Assembly: GCF_002015115.1 (NCBI RefSeq)
Contig: NZ_MUYA01000007.1
Coordinates: 186,001-250,000 of the forward strand
Direction: 5' to 3'
DNA from: Haemophilus paracuniculus
Lineage (GTDB): Bacteria; Pseudomonadota; Gammaproteobacteria; Enterobacterales; Pasteurellaceae
Length of the DNA: 64,000 nt
The notes beneath the pieces are model-generated. The model had not been told where the DNA came from. It saw only the letters and a program-made list of their open reading frames with translations, and did not search any database. Both the position numbers and the translations under genes were made by a program. Below, in pieces: positions 17,114-26,400 of this stretch; position 1 is the stretch's first letter, and the number at the start of each line of letters is the position of its first letter.

Positions 17114-18376
17114 ATGAGTTACGATATTCAAAAAGAAACTGGAAAAGAATTAAATAAATTATATGAATCAGATTTGTCAATACATAACTGGTATAGGTTT
17201 GTATTATCTTTCCCACCACATTTAGTTAGAAACTATATTAATGAATTTAATTTGTCGTCAGAATCATATGTTTTAGACCCTTTTTGTGGTACAGGAACTA
17301 CATTAGTCGAATCTAAAAAGCTCGGAATAAAATCTATTGGTTTTGAAGCTAATCCTGTTGTTTATATGTGTGCCTCTGCTAAGGTCGATTGGAATATAGT
17401 CGAATATGAAATGCTTATTGAAGCAGAAAGCATATCAACGATTGCTCAATCTAAAATTGACTCATCAATAGAGCAAATCAAATTAGCTGAAAATAAAGAA
17501 AATTTGATAATTAAAAACTCTATAAGTCCTATTCCTTTACATAAAACATTGATATTAGAGAAAGTTATAAGCAGTTTTAATAGTAAATATGAAAAATTTT
17601 ACAAAACAGCATTGGCTAGAGAAATTGTTTTCTCATATAGTAATCTAAAATTCGGACCAGAAGTTGGTGTAAAAAAGAAGAAAATTGATGATGTTGATGT
17701 TGTGTCCTTATGGCTCAATAGAATTAAAAGTATTATTACCGACATTAATGAAAACTCAAAAAATAAATATATCCTTTCTAAAGTTATTTTAGGAGACTCT
17801 AGAAATGATTTATATCAAATACCTGATTCATCTATAGATGCAGTTATTACATCACCACCATATCCTAATGAGAAAGATTATTCAAGAACAACAAGACTAG
17901 AATCTGTATTACTTAACTTTATAAATGATAAAGAGGATTTACGAAAAATAAAAAAATCCTTACTAAGATCTAATACTAGAGGGATTTATAAAGATGATGA
18001 TGATATAAAGTGGGTAGAAAATAATACTACAGTAAATGAACTAGCTGATAGTATTGAAAGAAAAAGACTGGAATTAGGGAAAACATCTGGATTTGAAAAA
18101 TTATACCATCGAGTAGTAAAATTATACTTTGGCGGAATGGCAAAACACTTGAATGACTTAAAACCAAAATTAAAAAATGGTGCGAAATTAGCCTATGTTG
18201 TTGGAGATCAATTTTCTTATTTTAGAATACCAATCAGAACAGGAACCATTTTAGCTGAGATAGCTCAGGAATTAGGTTACAAAGTGATAAGGATAGATTT
18301 ATTTAGGACTAGGTTAGCTACTGCAACCAAAGAAAATATAAATGAAGAAGTTGTTGTTTTGGAGTATGTAAAATGA
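17114..18376 (+). CDS. Type II DNA methyltransferase (probably N4-cytosine or N6-adenine)
   Basis: 420 residues. Motif I is DPFCGTGTTLVE (55-66) and the catalytic motif is SPPY (247-250) in VITSPPYPNEKDYSRT. With motif I before the catalytic motif, this is the alpha- or zeta-like order; SPP(Y/F) is commonest in N4-cytosine enzymes. About 180 residues between the motifs may hold part of the recognition region. It overlaps the next gene by ATGA. Base composition is much more A+T-rich than flanking core genes, which suggests transfer. Specificity unknown. Confidence 0.88.
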   Translation: MSYDIQKETGKELNKLYESDLSIHNWYRFVLSFPPHLVRNYINEFNLSSESYVLDPFCGTGTTLVESKKLGIKSIGFEANPVVYMCASAKVDWNIVEYEMLIEAESISTIAQSKIDSSIEQIKLAENKENLIIKNSISPIPLHKTLILEKVISSFNSKYEKFYKTALAREIVFSYSNLKFGPEVGVKKKKIDDVDVVSLWLNRIKSIITDINENSKNKYILSKVILGDSRNDLYQIPDSSIDAVITSPPYPNEKDYSRTTRLESVLLNFINDKEDLRKIKKSLLRSNTRGIYKDDDDIKWVENNTTVNELADSIERKRLELGKTSGFEKLYHRVVKLYFGGMAKHLNDLKPKLKNGAKLAYVVGDQFSYFRIPIRTGTILAEIAQELGYKVIRIDLFRTRLATATKENINEEVVVLEYVK

Positions 18377-19119
18377 GTATATATGCACGTATTATTGAAG
18401 GAATCTTCTTCGACAAATATAAACAAGGTGATATTCGCATTGAATTTTTAAGAGAAGATATTATAGAAAAAGCGAATGTTTTAAACATTAAACTACCTAA
18501 GAATCTTGGGGATGTAATCTATTCATTTAAATTTAGAAATGAATTACCTAAATCAATCAAAGAAACTAGTATAGGAAATAAAGAGTGGGTAATAAAAAGC
18601 ATAGGAAAATCAGTTTATTGTTTCGAATTGGTTGAATATGCAAGAGTAATTCCTGATAAACTATTACACACAATATCCATTCCTGATTCTACGCCACAAA
18701 TCGTGAAAGAATTTTCTCTAAATGATGAGCAAGCTTTATTAACAAAAATAAGGTATAATCGCTTAATAGACTTATTTTCAGAAGTAGTTTGTTATTCACT
18801 ACAGAATCATTTAAGAACATTCATACCAAATGTAGGACAAATTGAAACAGATGAAATTTATATTGGTATAGATAAAAAAGGGAATAAATATGTATTCCCA
18901 GTTCAAGCCAAAGGGGGAACTGACGAAATAGGCATTGTTCAAATAGAACAAGACTTTTTATTATGTGAACATAAATATAGTAATTTAATTTGCATACCTA
19001 TAGCTGTTCAATTTATTGACTCAGATAAAATAGCCATGTTCAGTTTTATTAGAGAGAATGGATTAATAAGAAAATTGGAGGAAAAGCATTATTTATTAGT
19101 TTGTCAGGATAATCCATAA
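18373..19119 (+). CDS. Probable type II restriction endonuclease
   Basis: 248 residues, overlapping the methyltransferase stop. A PD-(D/E)XK-like active site can be read: ETDEIYIGID (158-167) followed by YVFPVQAKGG (173-182), where the central strand has Q-A-K in place of the usual (D/E)-x-K. A conserved-looking acidic residue also occurs at 138 in LFSEVVCYS. No transmembrane or HTH segment. Identification rests on position beside a type II methyltransferase plus this motif; sequence alone does not tell the site cut. Same A+T-rich composition as its partner. Confidence 0.7.
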   Translation: MSIYARIIEGIFFDKYKQGDIRIEFLREDIIEKANVLNIKLPKNLGDVIYSFKFRNELPKSIKETSIGNKEWVIKSIGKSVYCFELVEYARVIPDKLLHTISIPDSTPQIVKEFSLNDEQALLTKIRYNRLIDLFSEVVCYSLQNHLRTFIPNVGQIETDEIYIGIDKKGNKYVFPVQAKGGTDEIGIVQIEQDFLLCEHKYSNLICIPIAVQFIDSDKIAMFSFIRENGLIRKLEEKHYLLVCQDNP

Positions 19120-19266
19120 ATATCTATAATTTAGTAATGAAATGACTTTAATCATGTTTTGTAGTATAAGAGCATCAGAAAATTTACTGCGGTTGGATCT
19201 GCTTTTCAGGATATGTATATTTTCTACATAATACCGAAAAATTTTGCGAAAATCCCACCGCTTGTT

Positions 19267-20577
19267 TTAGTGAATATCTAAGATCAAAATCTTCGATTTG
19301 CGTTGATAATTGTAGCTTTCTCGCTTTTGCTGCGGTAGGTCGTCCACTTCGGCAAGTACGAAACCTCGTTCTTGAAACCATTGGGTGGTTTGGGTGGTGA
19401 GGACGAACAATTTTTCAATCCCTGCCTGAATGGCACGCCGTTTGATCGCATTGAGCAATATATCGCCCCGAGCGGAATCGCGATAGTCGGGGTGCACCAC
19501 CACGCACGCCATTTCCGCCATTTTTTCCTGTTCATACGGGTTGAGGGTGGCACAGGCAATCACCGTGCCGTCTCGTTCGATAATGGTGTAGCGGTGGATT
19601 TCCATTTCGAGCTGTTCGCGAGAACGTTTGACCAAAATCCCCTGCTCTTCAAACGGGCGAATCAGATCGAGCAAAGCAGGAATGTCAAACGAGGTCGCAA
19701 TGCGGATATGCTCGGAACTCTCTTCCGAAAGCTGCGTACCGATACCATCCCGAGAAAACAGCTCTTGCAACAACGCCCCGTCCGTTTTGTAGCTTAACAA
19801 GTGGCAACGCTTGATCCCCGCTTGGCTCGCTTGAATTGCCGAATGCAAAAAGCGAGCTTTGGAATCGTGATAATCGCCTCGCTCAATCATCGCCGCTAAA
19901 TAGCCTTTCGCCTCACGCGGGTGCAAATCGGCGATAATTTGCCCCGTTTCGTCCGCAATCCCCTGCTCGGCACAAAAGCCGATCAGCTTGTCGGCTTTGA
20001 GTTTAATCGCCACTTGGGTCGCAATTTCCTCAAACGGCAGATTAAACATTTCACCCGTTACCGAGGGGGCAATCGGACCGATCAGCACCACTGACTGTTG
20101 AGCCAGTTGCTGTTGAATGGTGTCGGTATCAATACGGCGGATTTTGCCCGTCAAGCCGTAATCCACCCCGTCAATCACACCAATCGGTTGAGCCAGCACC
20201 AAATTGCCACTCACCACATTCAGCAACGGCGAATGGGGCAACCGCAACGACAAGCGAGCGAAAAGATCATAATGCACCTTACCCACCGCCTGCTTAATCA
20301 GCTCAAAACTTTGAGCGTCCGTCACTCGAATATGCCGATGATAGGCGGTTGAATGATTATGCAGGGCGAGCAGTTCATCAATCTGCACCCTCGCCCCAAA
20401 CACGATCACAATTTTGATCCCCAAACTATGCAGTACGCTGATGTCGTTGATGATCCCGACAAAATTTGGATCTGCCACCGCATTGCCGTCCAACATAATC
20501 ACAAAGGTCTTGCCTCGATGCATATTCACATAAGGTGTGGACTGCCTAAACCATTGCACTAATTCCGTATTTCGCAT
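19267..20577 (-). CDS. argA: N-acetylglutamate synthase
   Basis: 436 residues, normal for bacterial two-domain ArgA. The N-terminal amino-acid-kinase-like domain ([12 protein letters not shown], then [13 protein letters not shown]) provides arginine feedback control. The C-terminal GNAT domain (about 290-436, with [18 protein letters not shown] acetyl-CoA loop) makes N-acetylglutamate from glutamate and acetyl-CoA, the first step of arginine synthesis. A pair of ARG boxes lies about 60-100 bp upstream. Confidence 0.95.
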   Translation of the reverse strand: MRNTELVQWFRQSTPYVNMHRGKTFVIMLDGNAVADPNFVGIINDISVLHSLGIKIVIVFGARVQIDELLALHNHSTAYHRHIRVTDAQSFELIKQAVGKVHYDLFARLSLRLPHSPLLNVVSGNLVLAQPIGVIDGVDYGLTGKIRRIDTDTIQQQLAQQSVVLIGPIAPSVTGEMFNLPFEEIATQVAIKLKADKLIGFCAEQGIADETGQIIADLHPREAKGYLAAMIERGDYHDSKARFLHSAIQASQAGIKRCHLLSYKTDGALLQELFSRDGIGTQLSEESSEHIRIATSFDIPALLDLIRPFEEQGILVKRSREQLEMEIHRYTIIERDGTVIACATLNPYEQEKMAEMACVVVHPDYRDSARGDILLNAIKRRAIQAGIEKLFVLTTQTTQWFQERGFVLAEVDDLPQQKRESYNYQRKSKILILDIH

Positions 20578-20637
20578 TTTTGCCCCTTACAAGCGGTGAG
20601 ATTTTTTGAAATTTTATAGTTGCTAGTTATACTCTCA

Positions 20638-20676
20638 AATGAATAAATATGCAATTATTTTGCATAAAATTTAAAA
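20638..20676 (-). promoter_or_regulatory. Two ARG boxes upstream of argA
   Basis: Box 1 (20638-20655) reads AATGAATAAATATGCAAT, close to the ArgR consensus with TGAAT and A-T-G/T-C-A arms. Box 2 (20659-20676, TTTGCATAAAATTTAAAA) is weaker but spaced by exactly 3 bp, the spacing at ArgR operators. Arginine-dependent repression of argA is inferred. Confidence 0.6.
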
Positions 20677-20709
20677 GAATCATACCGCTTGCAAAGCGGA
20701 TAACAAACA

Positions 20710-20735
20710 AAACGGCTTGGATAACCAAACCGTTT
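20710..20735 (-). terminator. Terminator after the DNA glycosylase gene
   Basis: An 11-bp stem with one mismatch (AAACGGCTTGG with CCAAACCGTTT) ends 5 nt downstream of the gene on the minus strand and is followed there by TTTTGTTTGTT. Confidence 0.75.
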
Positions 20736-20739
20736 GAAA

Positions 20740-21360
20740 TTACAAAATCCCAGCCTGCTGAAAAAACGCCCGATAGGCTTCCGCTTTTTTGGCAAGGCTG
20801 AGCGGATAAGCTCGCGAGGTGGACGGCAAGCGATACAAAAACAGCTCTCGCTCGGGCGTGTAAGGGAACGGGATAAAAGCGTTGGTTTTCGGCTCTTTGA
20901 CTTTTTCGGGCAAAAGATCGAGCAAGGTTTCGGTCGCCTTGCCCCCTGTAGTAAACAGCCATTTGACTTTGGGTAGCTTAGCAAGCACTGCGGTTAAATC
21001 AACAGGATCAACAATCTTTAAAAATTTATCAGACGCATTGCCCTGCTCACGAATCGCCGTTTGAGCGGTGGAACAGAGGGCAATCCCACGCTCTCGCAAA
21101 AATTGCTCAATTCGAGCAGGATCAAACCGCTTTTCATTCGGCACTTTAAAATGGTCAGGATCATCAAAAAAGACAATCCCATAAATCCGCCACATATCAT
21201 TCTGAAAATTCGGATAATGAAATTCCATACAGCGTTTTTCAGGCGTGGGTGGAAAAGTCCCCATCATCATTACGGTAGCGTTCTCGGGCAAAATAGCGGG
21301 GAAGGGGTGGGTTTCGATAGGCAATTGTAATTTGTTCGCTAACTTTTCGGTGGTGTTCAT
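20740..21360 (-). CDS. Uracil-DNA glycosylase superfamily protein
   Basis: 206 residues. VMMMGTFPPTPEKRCMEFHY near the N-terminus is the G-x-x-P motif 1 region of the family, followed by NFQNDMWRIYG; a second motif region is RLPSTSRAYP near the C-terminus, in the place of the H-P-S-P motif of UDG/MUG enzymes. These enzymes excise uracil or mismatched bases. It belongs to the MUG-like subgroup rather than Ung. Single gene with its own terminator, upstream of argA on the same strand. Confidence 0.8.
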   Translation of the reverse strand: MNTTEKLANKLQLPIETHPFPAILPENATVMMMGTFPPTPEKRCMEFHYPNFQNDMWRIYGIVFFDDPDHFKVPNEKRFDPARIEQFLRERGIALCSTAQTAIREQGNASDKFLKIVDPVDLTAVLAKLPKVKWLFTTGGKATETLLDLLPEKVKEPKTNAFIPFPYTPERELFLYRLPSTSRAYPLSLAKKAEAYRAFFQQAGIL

Positions 21361-21535
21361 TTGCTATCCTCTTAAAAATGACGAGGAGTATAGGTTGGTT
21401 ACAGGGGCAATACAAGCGGTACGATCCGTAAAAATTTCGGCAAATCGGGGATTTTTCCATATTTGTTCGTGATCTTTTTACTCACATAAAGTAAAATTCG
21501 CAGGATTTTTTATCACTCATTCGGAGAACTTTTAT

Positions 21536-22216
21536 ATGGCAATGAATAACATTTTAGGTTTATTCGCTCAATCGCCACTTAAACCCTTACAGAAACACTC
21601 AACCAAAGTAACCGAGTGTGCGGAATTGCTTGTGCCGTTTTTTGAAGCCACTTTCCAAAATAATTGGGAAGAAGCGGAAAAAGTGCGTGGGCAAATCATT
21701 GATTTAGAACGCCGTGCAGATGCGTTGAAACGTGAAATCCGCTTGAAATTGCCTCGTGGTTTATTTATGCCTGTTGAACGTACCGATTTATTGGAATTGG
21801 TTACTCAACTCGATAAACTTGCTAACTACTCTCGTGATATTTCTGGTCGTATTATCGGTCGTCAATTAGTGATTCCTGCCTCAATGCAGCCTGCCTTTAA
21901 AAATTTCCTCGCTCGTAGCCTTGATGCGACACGCCAAGTGCGTAAAGTGGTTGATGAAATGGATCAACTGCTTGAAACAGGTTTCCGTGGTCGTGAATTG
22001 AAATTCGTAAACAATATGATTTTGGAATTGGATGCGATTGAAGATGATTCAGATCAGTTGCAAATTATTTTACGCCGTTCATTGTTAGAGGTAGAAAAAG
22101 AGCTGAATCCTATTGATGTGATGTTCCTCTACAAATGTATTGAGCGTGTGAGTTTATTGGCGGATCAAGCACAACGCATTGGTTCTCGCATTGAATTGAT
22201 GTTGGCTCGTTCGTAA
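21536..22216 (+). CDS. TIGR00153/DUF47 family PiT accessory protein
   Basis: 226 residues, all helical in character, PhoU-like. It begins MAMNNILGLFAQSPLKPLQKH, with ERRADALKREIRLKLPRGLF in the first third and IEDDSDQLQIILRRSL in the last, all typical of TIGR00153. The family is nearly always encoded just before a PiT phosphate permease, as here (10-nt gap), and is thought to regulate it. Confidence 0.9.
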   Translation: MAMNNILGLFAQSPLKPLQKHSTKVTECAELLVPFFEATFQNNWEEAEKVRGQIIDLERRADALKREIRLKLPRGLFMPVERTDLLELVTQLDKLANYSRDISGRIIGRQLVIPASMQPAFKNFLARSLDATRQVRKVVDEMDQLLETGFRGRELKFVNNMILELDAIEDDSDQLQIILRRSLLEVEKELNPIDVMFLYKCIERVSLLADQAQRIGSRIELMLARS

Positions 22217-22226
22217 GGGGGAATCA

Positions 22227-23489
22227 ATGGAACTTATTAACGAATATGGCACGGTTTTAGTGATTATCACTGCCATTTTTGGCTTTTTTATGGCATTTGG
22301 TATCGGGGCGAACGATGTTTCTAACGCAATGGGAACGTCCGTGGGTTCTGGTACGATTACCGCCAAACAAGCGATCTTTATCGCAATGATTTTTGAATTT
22401 GCAGGGGCGTATCTTGCGGGGGGCGAAGTAACCGAAACCATTAAAAGTGGTATCGTGGACGTGAGCCTGTTCGCTGGTCGCCCTGATGTGCTTGTTCTCG
22501 GTATGATGTCAGCACTTTTCGCCGCAGGGACTTGGTTGTTAGTTGCCTCTCGAATGGGCTGGCCAGTTTCAACCACCCACTCAATCATCGGTGCGATCAT
22601 CGGTTTTGCGTTAATTACCGTGGGCGGTGAAGCAGTGAAATGGGGCGAATTAACCAAAATCGTTGGAAGTTGGTTCGTTACCCCAGTGATTGCAGGGGTT
22701 GTGGCTTATTTGATTTTCATTAGTACGCAAAAATTTATTTTTGATACGGAAAATCCAATGGCAAACGCTCAAAAATATGGCCCGTTCTATATGGGTTTAA
22801 CCTCGTTTATTTTGAGCATTGTAACTATGACCAAAGGTTTAAAACACGTTGGTCTTAACCTTACCACGGGCGAAACAGTAATGATTTCTTCGGCAATCTC
22901 TCTCGTTTCAATCGTGGTTTGTTATTTCTACTTCCGCAGCCAATCTTTTGCGAACCGTGTACAAGGTGGTTCATTCGGTGGCGTTGAAAAAGTATTCAGT
23001 ATTTTGATGTTACTCACCGCTTGTTCAATGGCATTCGCCCACGGTTCAAACGATGTAGCGAACGCAATCGGGCCGCTTTCTGCGGTGGTTTCCGTGGTGG
23101 AAAGCGGTGGCGTGATTCAAGGTAAAACCGCATTAGCCCCTTGGATCTTACCGCTTGGTGCAATGGGGATTGTTACGGGTATGGCGTTAATGGGCTATAA
23201 AGTAATGGGAACGATTGGTACGGGCATTACCGACTTAACCCCAAGCCGTGGTTTCTCGGCGGAATTTGCCTGTGCAATGACCGTGGTAATCGCCTCGGGA
23301 ACGGGCTTACCAATCTCAACAACCCAAACCCTCGTGGGGGCAATTTTAGGGGTGGGCTTTGCTCGTGGTATCGCCGCTCTTAACTTGGGTGTAATCCGCA
23401 ACATCGTGGCTTCGTGGGTAATTACCTTGCCAGCAGGTGCGATTATTGCGATCATCATCTACAACATTTTAACGGCTATTTTCAGCTAA
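22227..23489 (+). CDS. pit: Inorganic phosphate transporter, PiT family
   Basis: 420 residues with about ten transmembrane segments. Both PiT signature repeats are present: GIGANDVSNAMGTSVGSG near the N-terminus and AHGSNDVANAIGPLSAV in the second half; each half also carries the VSTTHS / ISTTQT partner motif. It imports metal-phosphate by proton or sodium symport across the inner membrane. Cotranscribed with the accessory gene upstream. Confidence 0.95.
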   Translation: MELINEYGTVLVIITAIFGFFMAFGIGANDVSNAMGTSVGSGTITAKQAIFIAMIFEFAGAYLAGGEVTETIKSGIVDVSLFAGRPDVLVLGMMSALFAAGTWLLVASRMGWPVSTTHSIIGAIIGFALITVGGEAVKWGELTKIVGSWFVTPVIAGVVAYLIFISTQKFIFDTENPMANAQKYGPFYMGLTSFILSIVTMTKGLKHVGLNLTTGETVMISSAISLVSIVVCYFYFRSQSFANRVQGGSFGGVEKVFSILMLLTACSMAFAHGSNDVANAIGPLSAVVSVVESGGVIQGKTALAPWILPLGAMGIVTGMALMGYKVMGTIGTGITDLTPSRGFSAEFACAMTVVIASGTGLPISTTQTLVGAILGVGFARGIAALNLGVIRNIVASWVITLPAGAIIAIIIYNILTAIFS

Positions 23490-23556
23490 TTTTGTGGGAA
23501 GTAGGCTCGCCTACTTCTCTTGGATTTACTTTTTTCTTTTTATGCAAGGATATTCT

Positions 23557-24162
23557 ATGATGAAAAAAATGACCTCAGCCTTACTCGCAAGCCTCTTTCT
23601 TGGCTCTGCGTTACCCGCTTTTTCAGCGGATTACATCACTGAAAATTTAAACACTTATATGCGGAAGGGGGCTGGCGATCAGTATAAAATCTCGGGAACG
23701 ATCCAAGCAGGCGAAAAAGTAACCGTTTTAGACCGCAAAGATGGCTACACCCTTATTCGTGATAGCAAAGGGCGTGATGGTTGGGTGCTTTCCCGAGAGA
23801 TTTCTCAAACCGCAAGCCCGAAAGATTTGATTCCGCAATTACAGCAACAGGTGCAAGATCTTTCGATTAAGCTCAAAAATGTGGATTCTGATTGGCAACA
23901 ACGTACCGCTGAAATGCAACGCCGCACCCAACAGGCTTCGCAACAAAGTAACGAATTGATTGAGGTGAATGCCCAATTAAAACGTGAAATTGAAGTGTTG
24001 AAAAACAAAAACCGTGATTTGGAAACAATGCAAGACGCAGAAAAGCGTGAAATCATTATCCAATGGTTTATTTACGGTGGTTCGGTGCTGGGCGTAGGTT
24101 TGTTACTCGGTTTGTTAATTCCGTTTATCTTGCCTCGCCGCCGTAACAATGGTTGGCGTTAA
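23557..24162 (+). CDS. SH3-domain protein of the TIGR04211/YgiM type
   Basis: 201 residues from ATG at 23557 (AAGGA about 7 nt upstream). The reading frame opens earlier at 23494, but only this start gives a clean signal peptide (MMKKMTSALLASLFLGSALP, cleavage after FSA). Then a bacterial SH3 domain (TENLNTYMRKGAGDQYKI, RDGWVLSREI), a coiled coil of about 80 residues, and a C-terminal transmembrane helix ending RRRNN. Probably anchored in the inner membrane with the SH3 domain in the periplasm, perhaps binding peptidoglycan. Confidence 0.85.
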   Translation: MMKKMTSALLASLFLGSALPAFSADYITENLNTYMRKGAGDQYKISGTIQAGEKVTVLDRKDGYTLIRDSKGRDGWVLSREISQTASPKDLIPQLQQQVQDLSIKLKNVDSDWQQRTAEMQRRTQQASQQSNELIEVNAQLKREIEVLKNKNRDLETMQDAEKREIIIQWFIYGGSVLGVGLLLGLLIPFILPRRRNNGWR

Positions 24163-24180
24163 TTTGCGTTAAACGATAAA

Positions 24181-24224
24181 CAAGCGGTCTGATCTTGGAA
24201 AATTTTTCCAGATCAGACCGCTTG
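24181..24224. terminator. Bidirectional terminator made of two inverted uptake signals
   Basis: CAAGCGGTCTGATCT pairs perfectly with AGATCAGACCGCTTG (24181-24195 with 24210-24224), and the loop pairs further (TGGAAAA/TTTTTCCA), with T runs on both sides. It lies between convergent genes. Paired inverted uptake sequences used as terminators are well known in Pasteurellaceae. Confidence 0.85.
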
Positions 24225-24237
24225 CTTTTTAGGCTTT

Positions 24238-25230
24238 TTAAACGAAGCGACTAGAACGAAGGCGATGAATTGAGCCATTTCCCTCAATCACTAGCGTTTC
24301 GCTACAAAGGCGATTTTGCTCTCGCTCAACCCCTCGCACCAAATCGCCGTGGGTGATCCCCGTGGCACAAAATACCACCTCATCGCTCGACACCAGTTGC
24401 TCTAAGGCTAAAACTTGATTAACCGCCACTTTCATCGCTTGGCAACGGGCGATTTCCTGTTCCGCTATCGCCACATTTTCAGGGGAATTGCCTTTCACCA
24501 CATCACGGGGCAACAAACGAGCCTGCATATCGCCCCCCAATGCTCGCACCGCCACCGCAGCCACCACCCCTTCGGGCGCGCCACCAATGCCATACATCAG
24601 ATCAATCTGGCTATTCGGCAAACAGCACTGAACTGCCACCGCCACATCGCCGTCAGGAAATGCAACCACTTTTACCCCTAATTGTTGCAATTCAGCGATG
24701 ATTTGATCGTGGCGAGGTTTGGCGAGAATGGCAACGCAGAGATCCGCAAGCGGTCGGTTGGTGCGTTCGGCAATTTGCTGTAAATTTTGGACGAGGGGCA
24801 GATTCAAATCCACCAACCCTTTTAACGCCTTGCCAACCACCAATTTTTCCATATACATATCAGGTGCATTCAAAAAGCAACCACGCTTACCCGCCGCCAG
24901 CACCGCCAACGCATTGGCTTGCCCCATTGCGGTCATTCGCGTGCCGTCAATCGGATCAACGGCAATATCCACCGCTAAACTTTCTTCTCGAAAACTACCC
25001 GCTTGCGAATTGCCCACTCGCTCGCCAATATACAACATCGGGGCTTCATCAATTTCCCCCTCGCCGATCACAATTTCCCCGTCAATCGGCATTTGGTTAA
25101 GTTGCTCACGCATTGCTTTCACGGCGGCTTCGTCCGCCAAATTCTTATTTCCTCGCCCAACCCAATCAAAAGCGGCAATGGCAGCAGCTTCGGTAACTTG
25201 GGCAAAAGAGAGTGCAATCGTTTTATTCAC
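24238..25230 (-). CDS. glpX: Fructose-1,6-bisphosphatase class II
   Basis: 330 residues from a GTG at 25230 with AAGGA upstream; the longer frame to 25281 adds residues not seen in the family. Motifs: FAQVTEAAAIAAFDWVGRG (N-terminal), VIGEGEIDEAPMLYIGE and DPIDGTRMTAMG (metal/phosphate binding), and MYGIGGAPEGVVAA. It hydrolyses fructose 1,6-bisphosphate in gluconeogenesis. It is not in a glycerol operon here. Convergent with the SH3 gene. Confidence 0.95.
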   Translation of the reverse strand: MNKTIALSFAQVTEAAAIAAFDWVGRGNKNLADEAAVKAMREQLNQMPIDGEIVIGEGEIDEAPMLYIGERVGNSQAGSFREESLAVDIAVDPIDGTRMTAMGQANALAVLAAGKRGCFLNAPDMYMEKLVVGKALKGLVDLNLPLVQNLQQIAERTNRPLADLCVAILAKPRHDQIIAELQQLGVKVVAFPDGDVAVAVQCCLPNSQIDLMYGIGGAPEGVVAAVAVRALGGDMQARLLPRDVVKGNSPENVAIAEQEIARCQAMKVAVNQVLALEQLVSSDEVVFCATGITHGDLVRGVEREQNRLCSETLVIEGNGSIHRLRSSRFV

Positions 25231-25376
25231 GGCATTTTCCTTCTTCAAAATTAAAACTGATTTTATTTTAACAGTTTCCACAGAAAAATCGTCAAAGTGG
25301 TAAACTTTTCAATGGAAATCCTGTCGTATTTAGGTATAATCTTGCCACTTTCATTTATTATTTAGAGGAACTTATT

Positions 25377-25595
25377 ATGTCAGCAGCCATTCTCGATCAA
25401 CTCGAAGGAAAAATTAAGCAAGCCGTTGAAACTATCCAACTTTTACAACTTGAAGTTGAAGATTTAAAAGCCCAAAACGAGCAAGCTAACCAAGCAAACC
25501 AAAATTTACGTCAAGAGTATGAACAATTAAAAGCGGAACAACAAAACTTCCAAGAGCGTTTACGTTCACTTTTAGGTCAAATCGACAACGTTTAA
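25377..25595 (+). CDS. zapB: Cell division protein ZapB
   Basis: 72 residues, almost entirely coiled coil with heptad spacing (LDQLEGKIKQAVETIQLLQ, EVEDLKAQNEQ). Size and sequence match gamma-proteobacterial ZapB, an FtsZ-ring factor that works with ZapA and MatP at midcell. A TATAAT hexamer at 25335-25340 and SD GAGGAAC precede it; a terminator follows. Confidence 0.92.
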   Translation: MSAAILDQLEGKIKQAVETIQLLQLEVEDLKAQNEQANQANQNLRQEYEQLKAEQQNFQERLRSLLGQIDNV

Positions 25596-25610
25596 TTTTT
25601 GAATGAAATG

Positions 25611-25635
25611 AAAACGGCTATTTAGTAGCCGTTTT
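25611..25635 (+). terminator. Terminator after zapB
   Basis: A 10-bp perfect stem AAAACGGCTA/TAGCCGTTTT with a 5-nt loop and T run. Confidence 0.9.
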
Positions 25636-25657
25636 TTATTAAACAGCAAACTCAACT

Positions 25658-26239
25658 ATGGCAAAACTCTATTTTTACTACTCGGCAATGAATGCGGGCA
25701 AATCGACCCACTTACTGCAAGCCTCTTACAACTATCAAGAAAGAGGAATGAAAACCTTAGTTTACACCACCGCCATTGATGATCGTTACGGCATCGGCAA
25801 AGTCAGCTCTCGCATCGGCATTTCGCAAGATGCTCATCTATTTCGAGAAGATAGCGATTTATTCAAGGAGATTGAAATCGCTCACCAAAGGGAAAAATTA
25901 AGTGCGATTTTAATTGACGAAGCCCAATTTTTAACCAAAAAACAGGTTTATCAGCTCAGTGATGTGGTCGATCAGCTCAAAATTCCTGTATTATGTTACG
26001 GATTACGCACGGATTTTCAGTCGGAATTATTTGAGGGAAGCCAATATCTGCTGGCGTGGGCAGATGAATTAAACGAGCTCAAAACCGTCTGCGACTGTGG
26101 CAAAAAAGCCCATTTTGTCGTGCGTTTAAATCAACAAGGCGAAGCCGTCAGCCACGGCGACCAAATCCAAATCGGCGGCAACGACACCTACCTTTCCGTG
26201 TGCCGTTATCACTACAAAGAAAAATTAGGAAAATTATAA
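25658..26239 (+). CDS. tdk: Thymidine kinase
   Basis: 193 residues, type II (bacterial) TK. The P-loop is [12 protein letters not shown] near the N-terminus, IDEAQFL carries the catalytic Glu, and CDCGKKAH together with CRYHY provides the zinc ligands; ISVCR/YLSVC is the nucleoside-binding lasso end. It phosphorylates thymidine with ATP in the salvage path. Confidence 0.96.
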   Translation: MAKLYFYYSAMNAGKSTHLLQASYNYQERGMKTLVYTTAIDDRYGIGKVSSRIGISQDAHLFREDSDLFKEIEIAHQREKLSAILIDEAQFLTKKQVYQLSDVVDQLKIPVLCYGLRTDFQSELFEGSQYLLAWADELNELKTVCDCGKKAHFVVRLNQQGEAVSHGDQIQIGGNDTYLSVCRYHYKEKLGKL

Positions 26240-26256
26240 AGGCACAATGTGCCTTT
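26238..26256 (+). terminator. Terminator after tdk
   Basis: An 8-bp stem AAAGGCAC/GTGCCTTT with a 3-nt loop followed by T7 directly at the stop codon. Confidence 0.85.
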
Positions 26257-26258
26257 TT

Positions 26259-26363
26259 TTAATTTTGATAGGTGTAAGTGCGGTAGAGAAAGGCGGTTAC
26301 TAAGATCGCCAACATTATTAAAATTTGGATCAAACGTGTTTTGGTTAATTTTTGGGCTGCCAT
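26259..26363 (-). CDS. Tiny single-pass membrane protein, 34 residues
   Basis: ATG at 26363 with AAAGGA about 7 nt upstream; the longer frame to 26489 runs into comEC and lacks signals. The peptide is MAAQKLTKTRLIQ then a hydrophobic helix (ILIMLAILVTAFLY) and RTYTYQN. Basic N-terminus, so N-in orientation is likely. I believe similar short proteins are annotated in other Pasteurellaceae, but no function is known. It lies 37 nt downstream of the comEC stop. Confidence 0.6.
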   Translation of the reverse strand: MAAQKLTKTRLIQILIMLAILVTAFLYRTYTYQN

Positions 26364-26400
26364 TGTGGTTTCCTTTGCTGAAATGGGTGCATATTCTACC

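Noticed and set aside
24719..25303. Plus-strand ORF of 194 codons opposite glpX
   Set aside because: No start signal or family features; glpX on the other strand has complete motifs.
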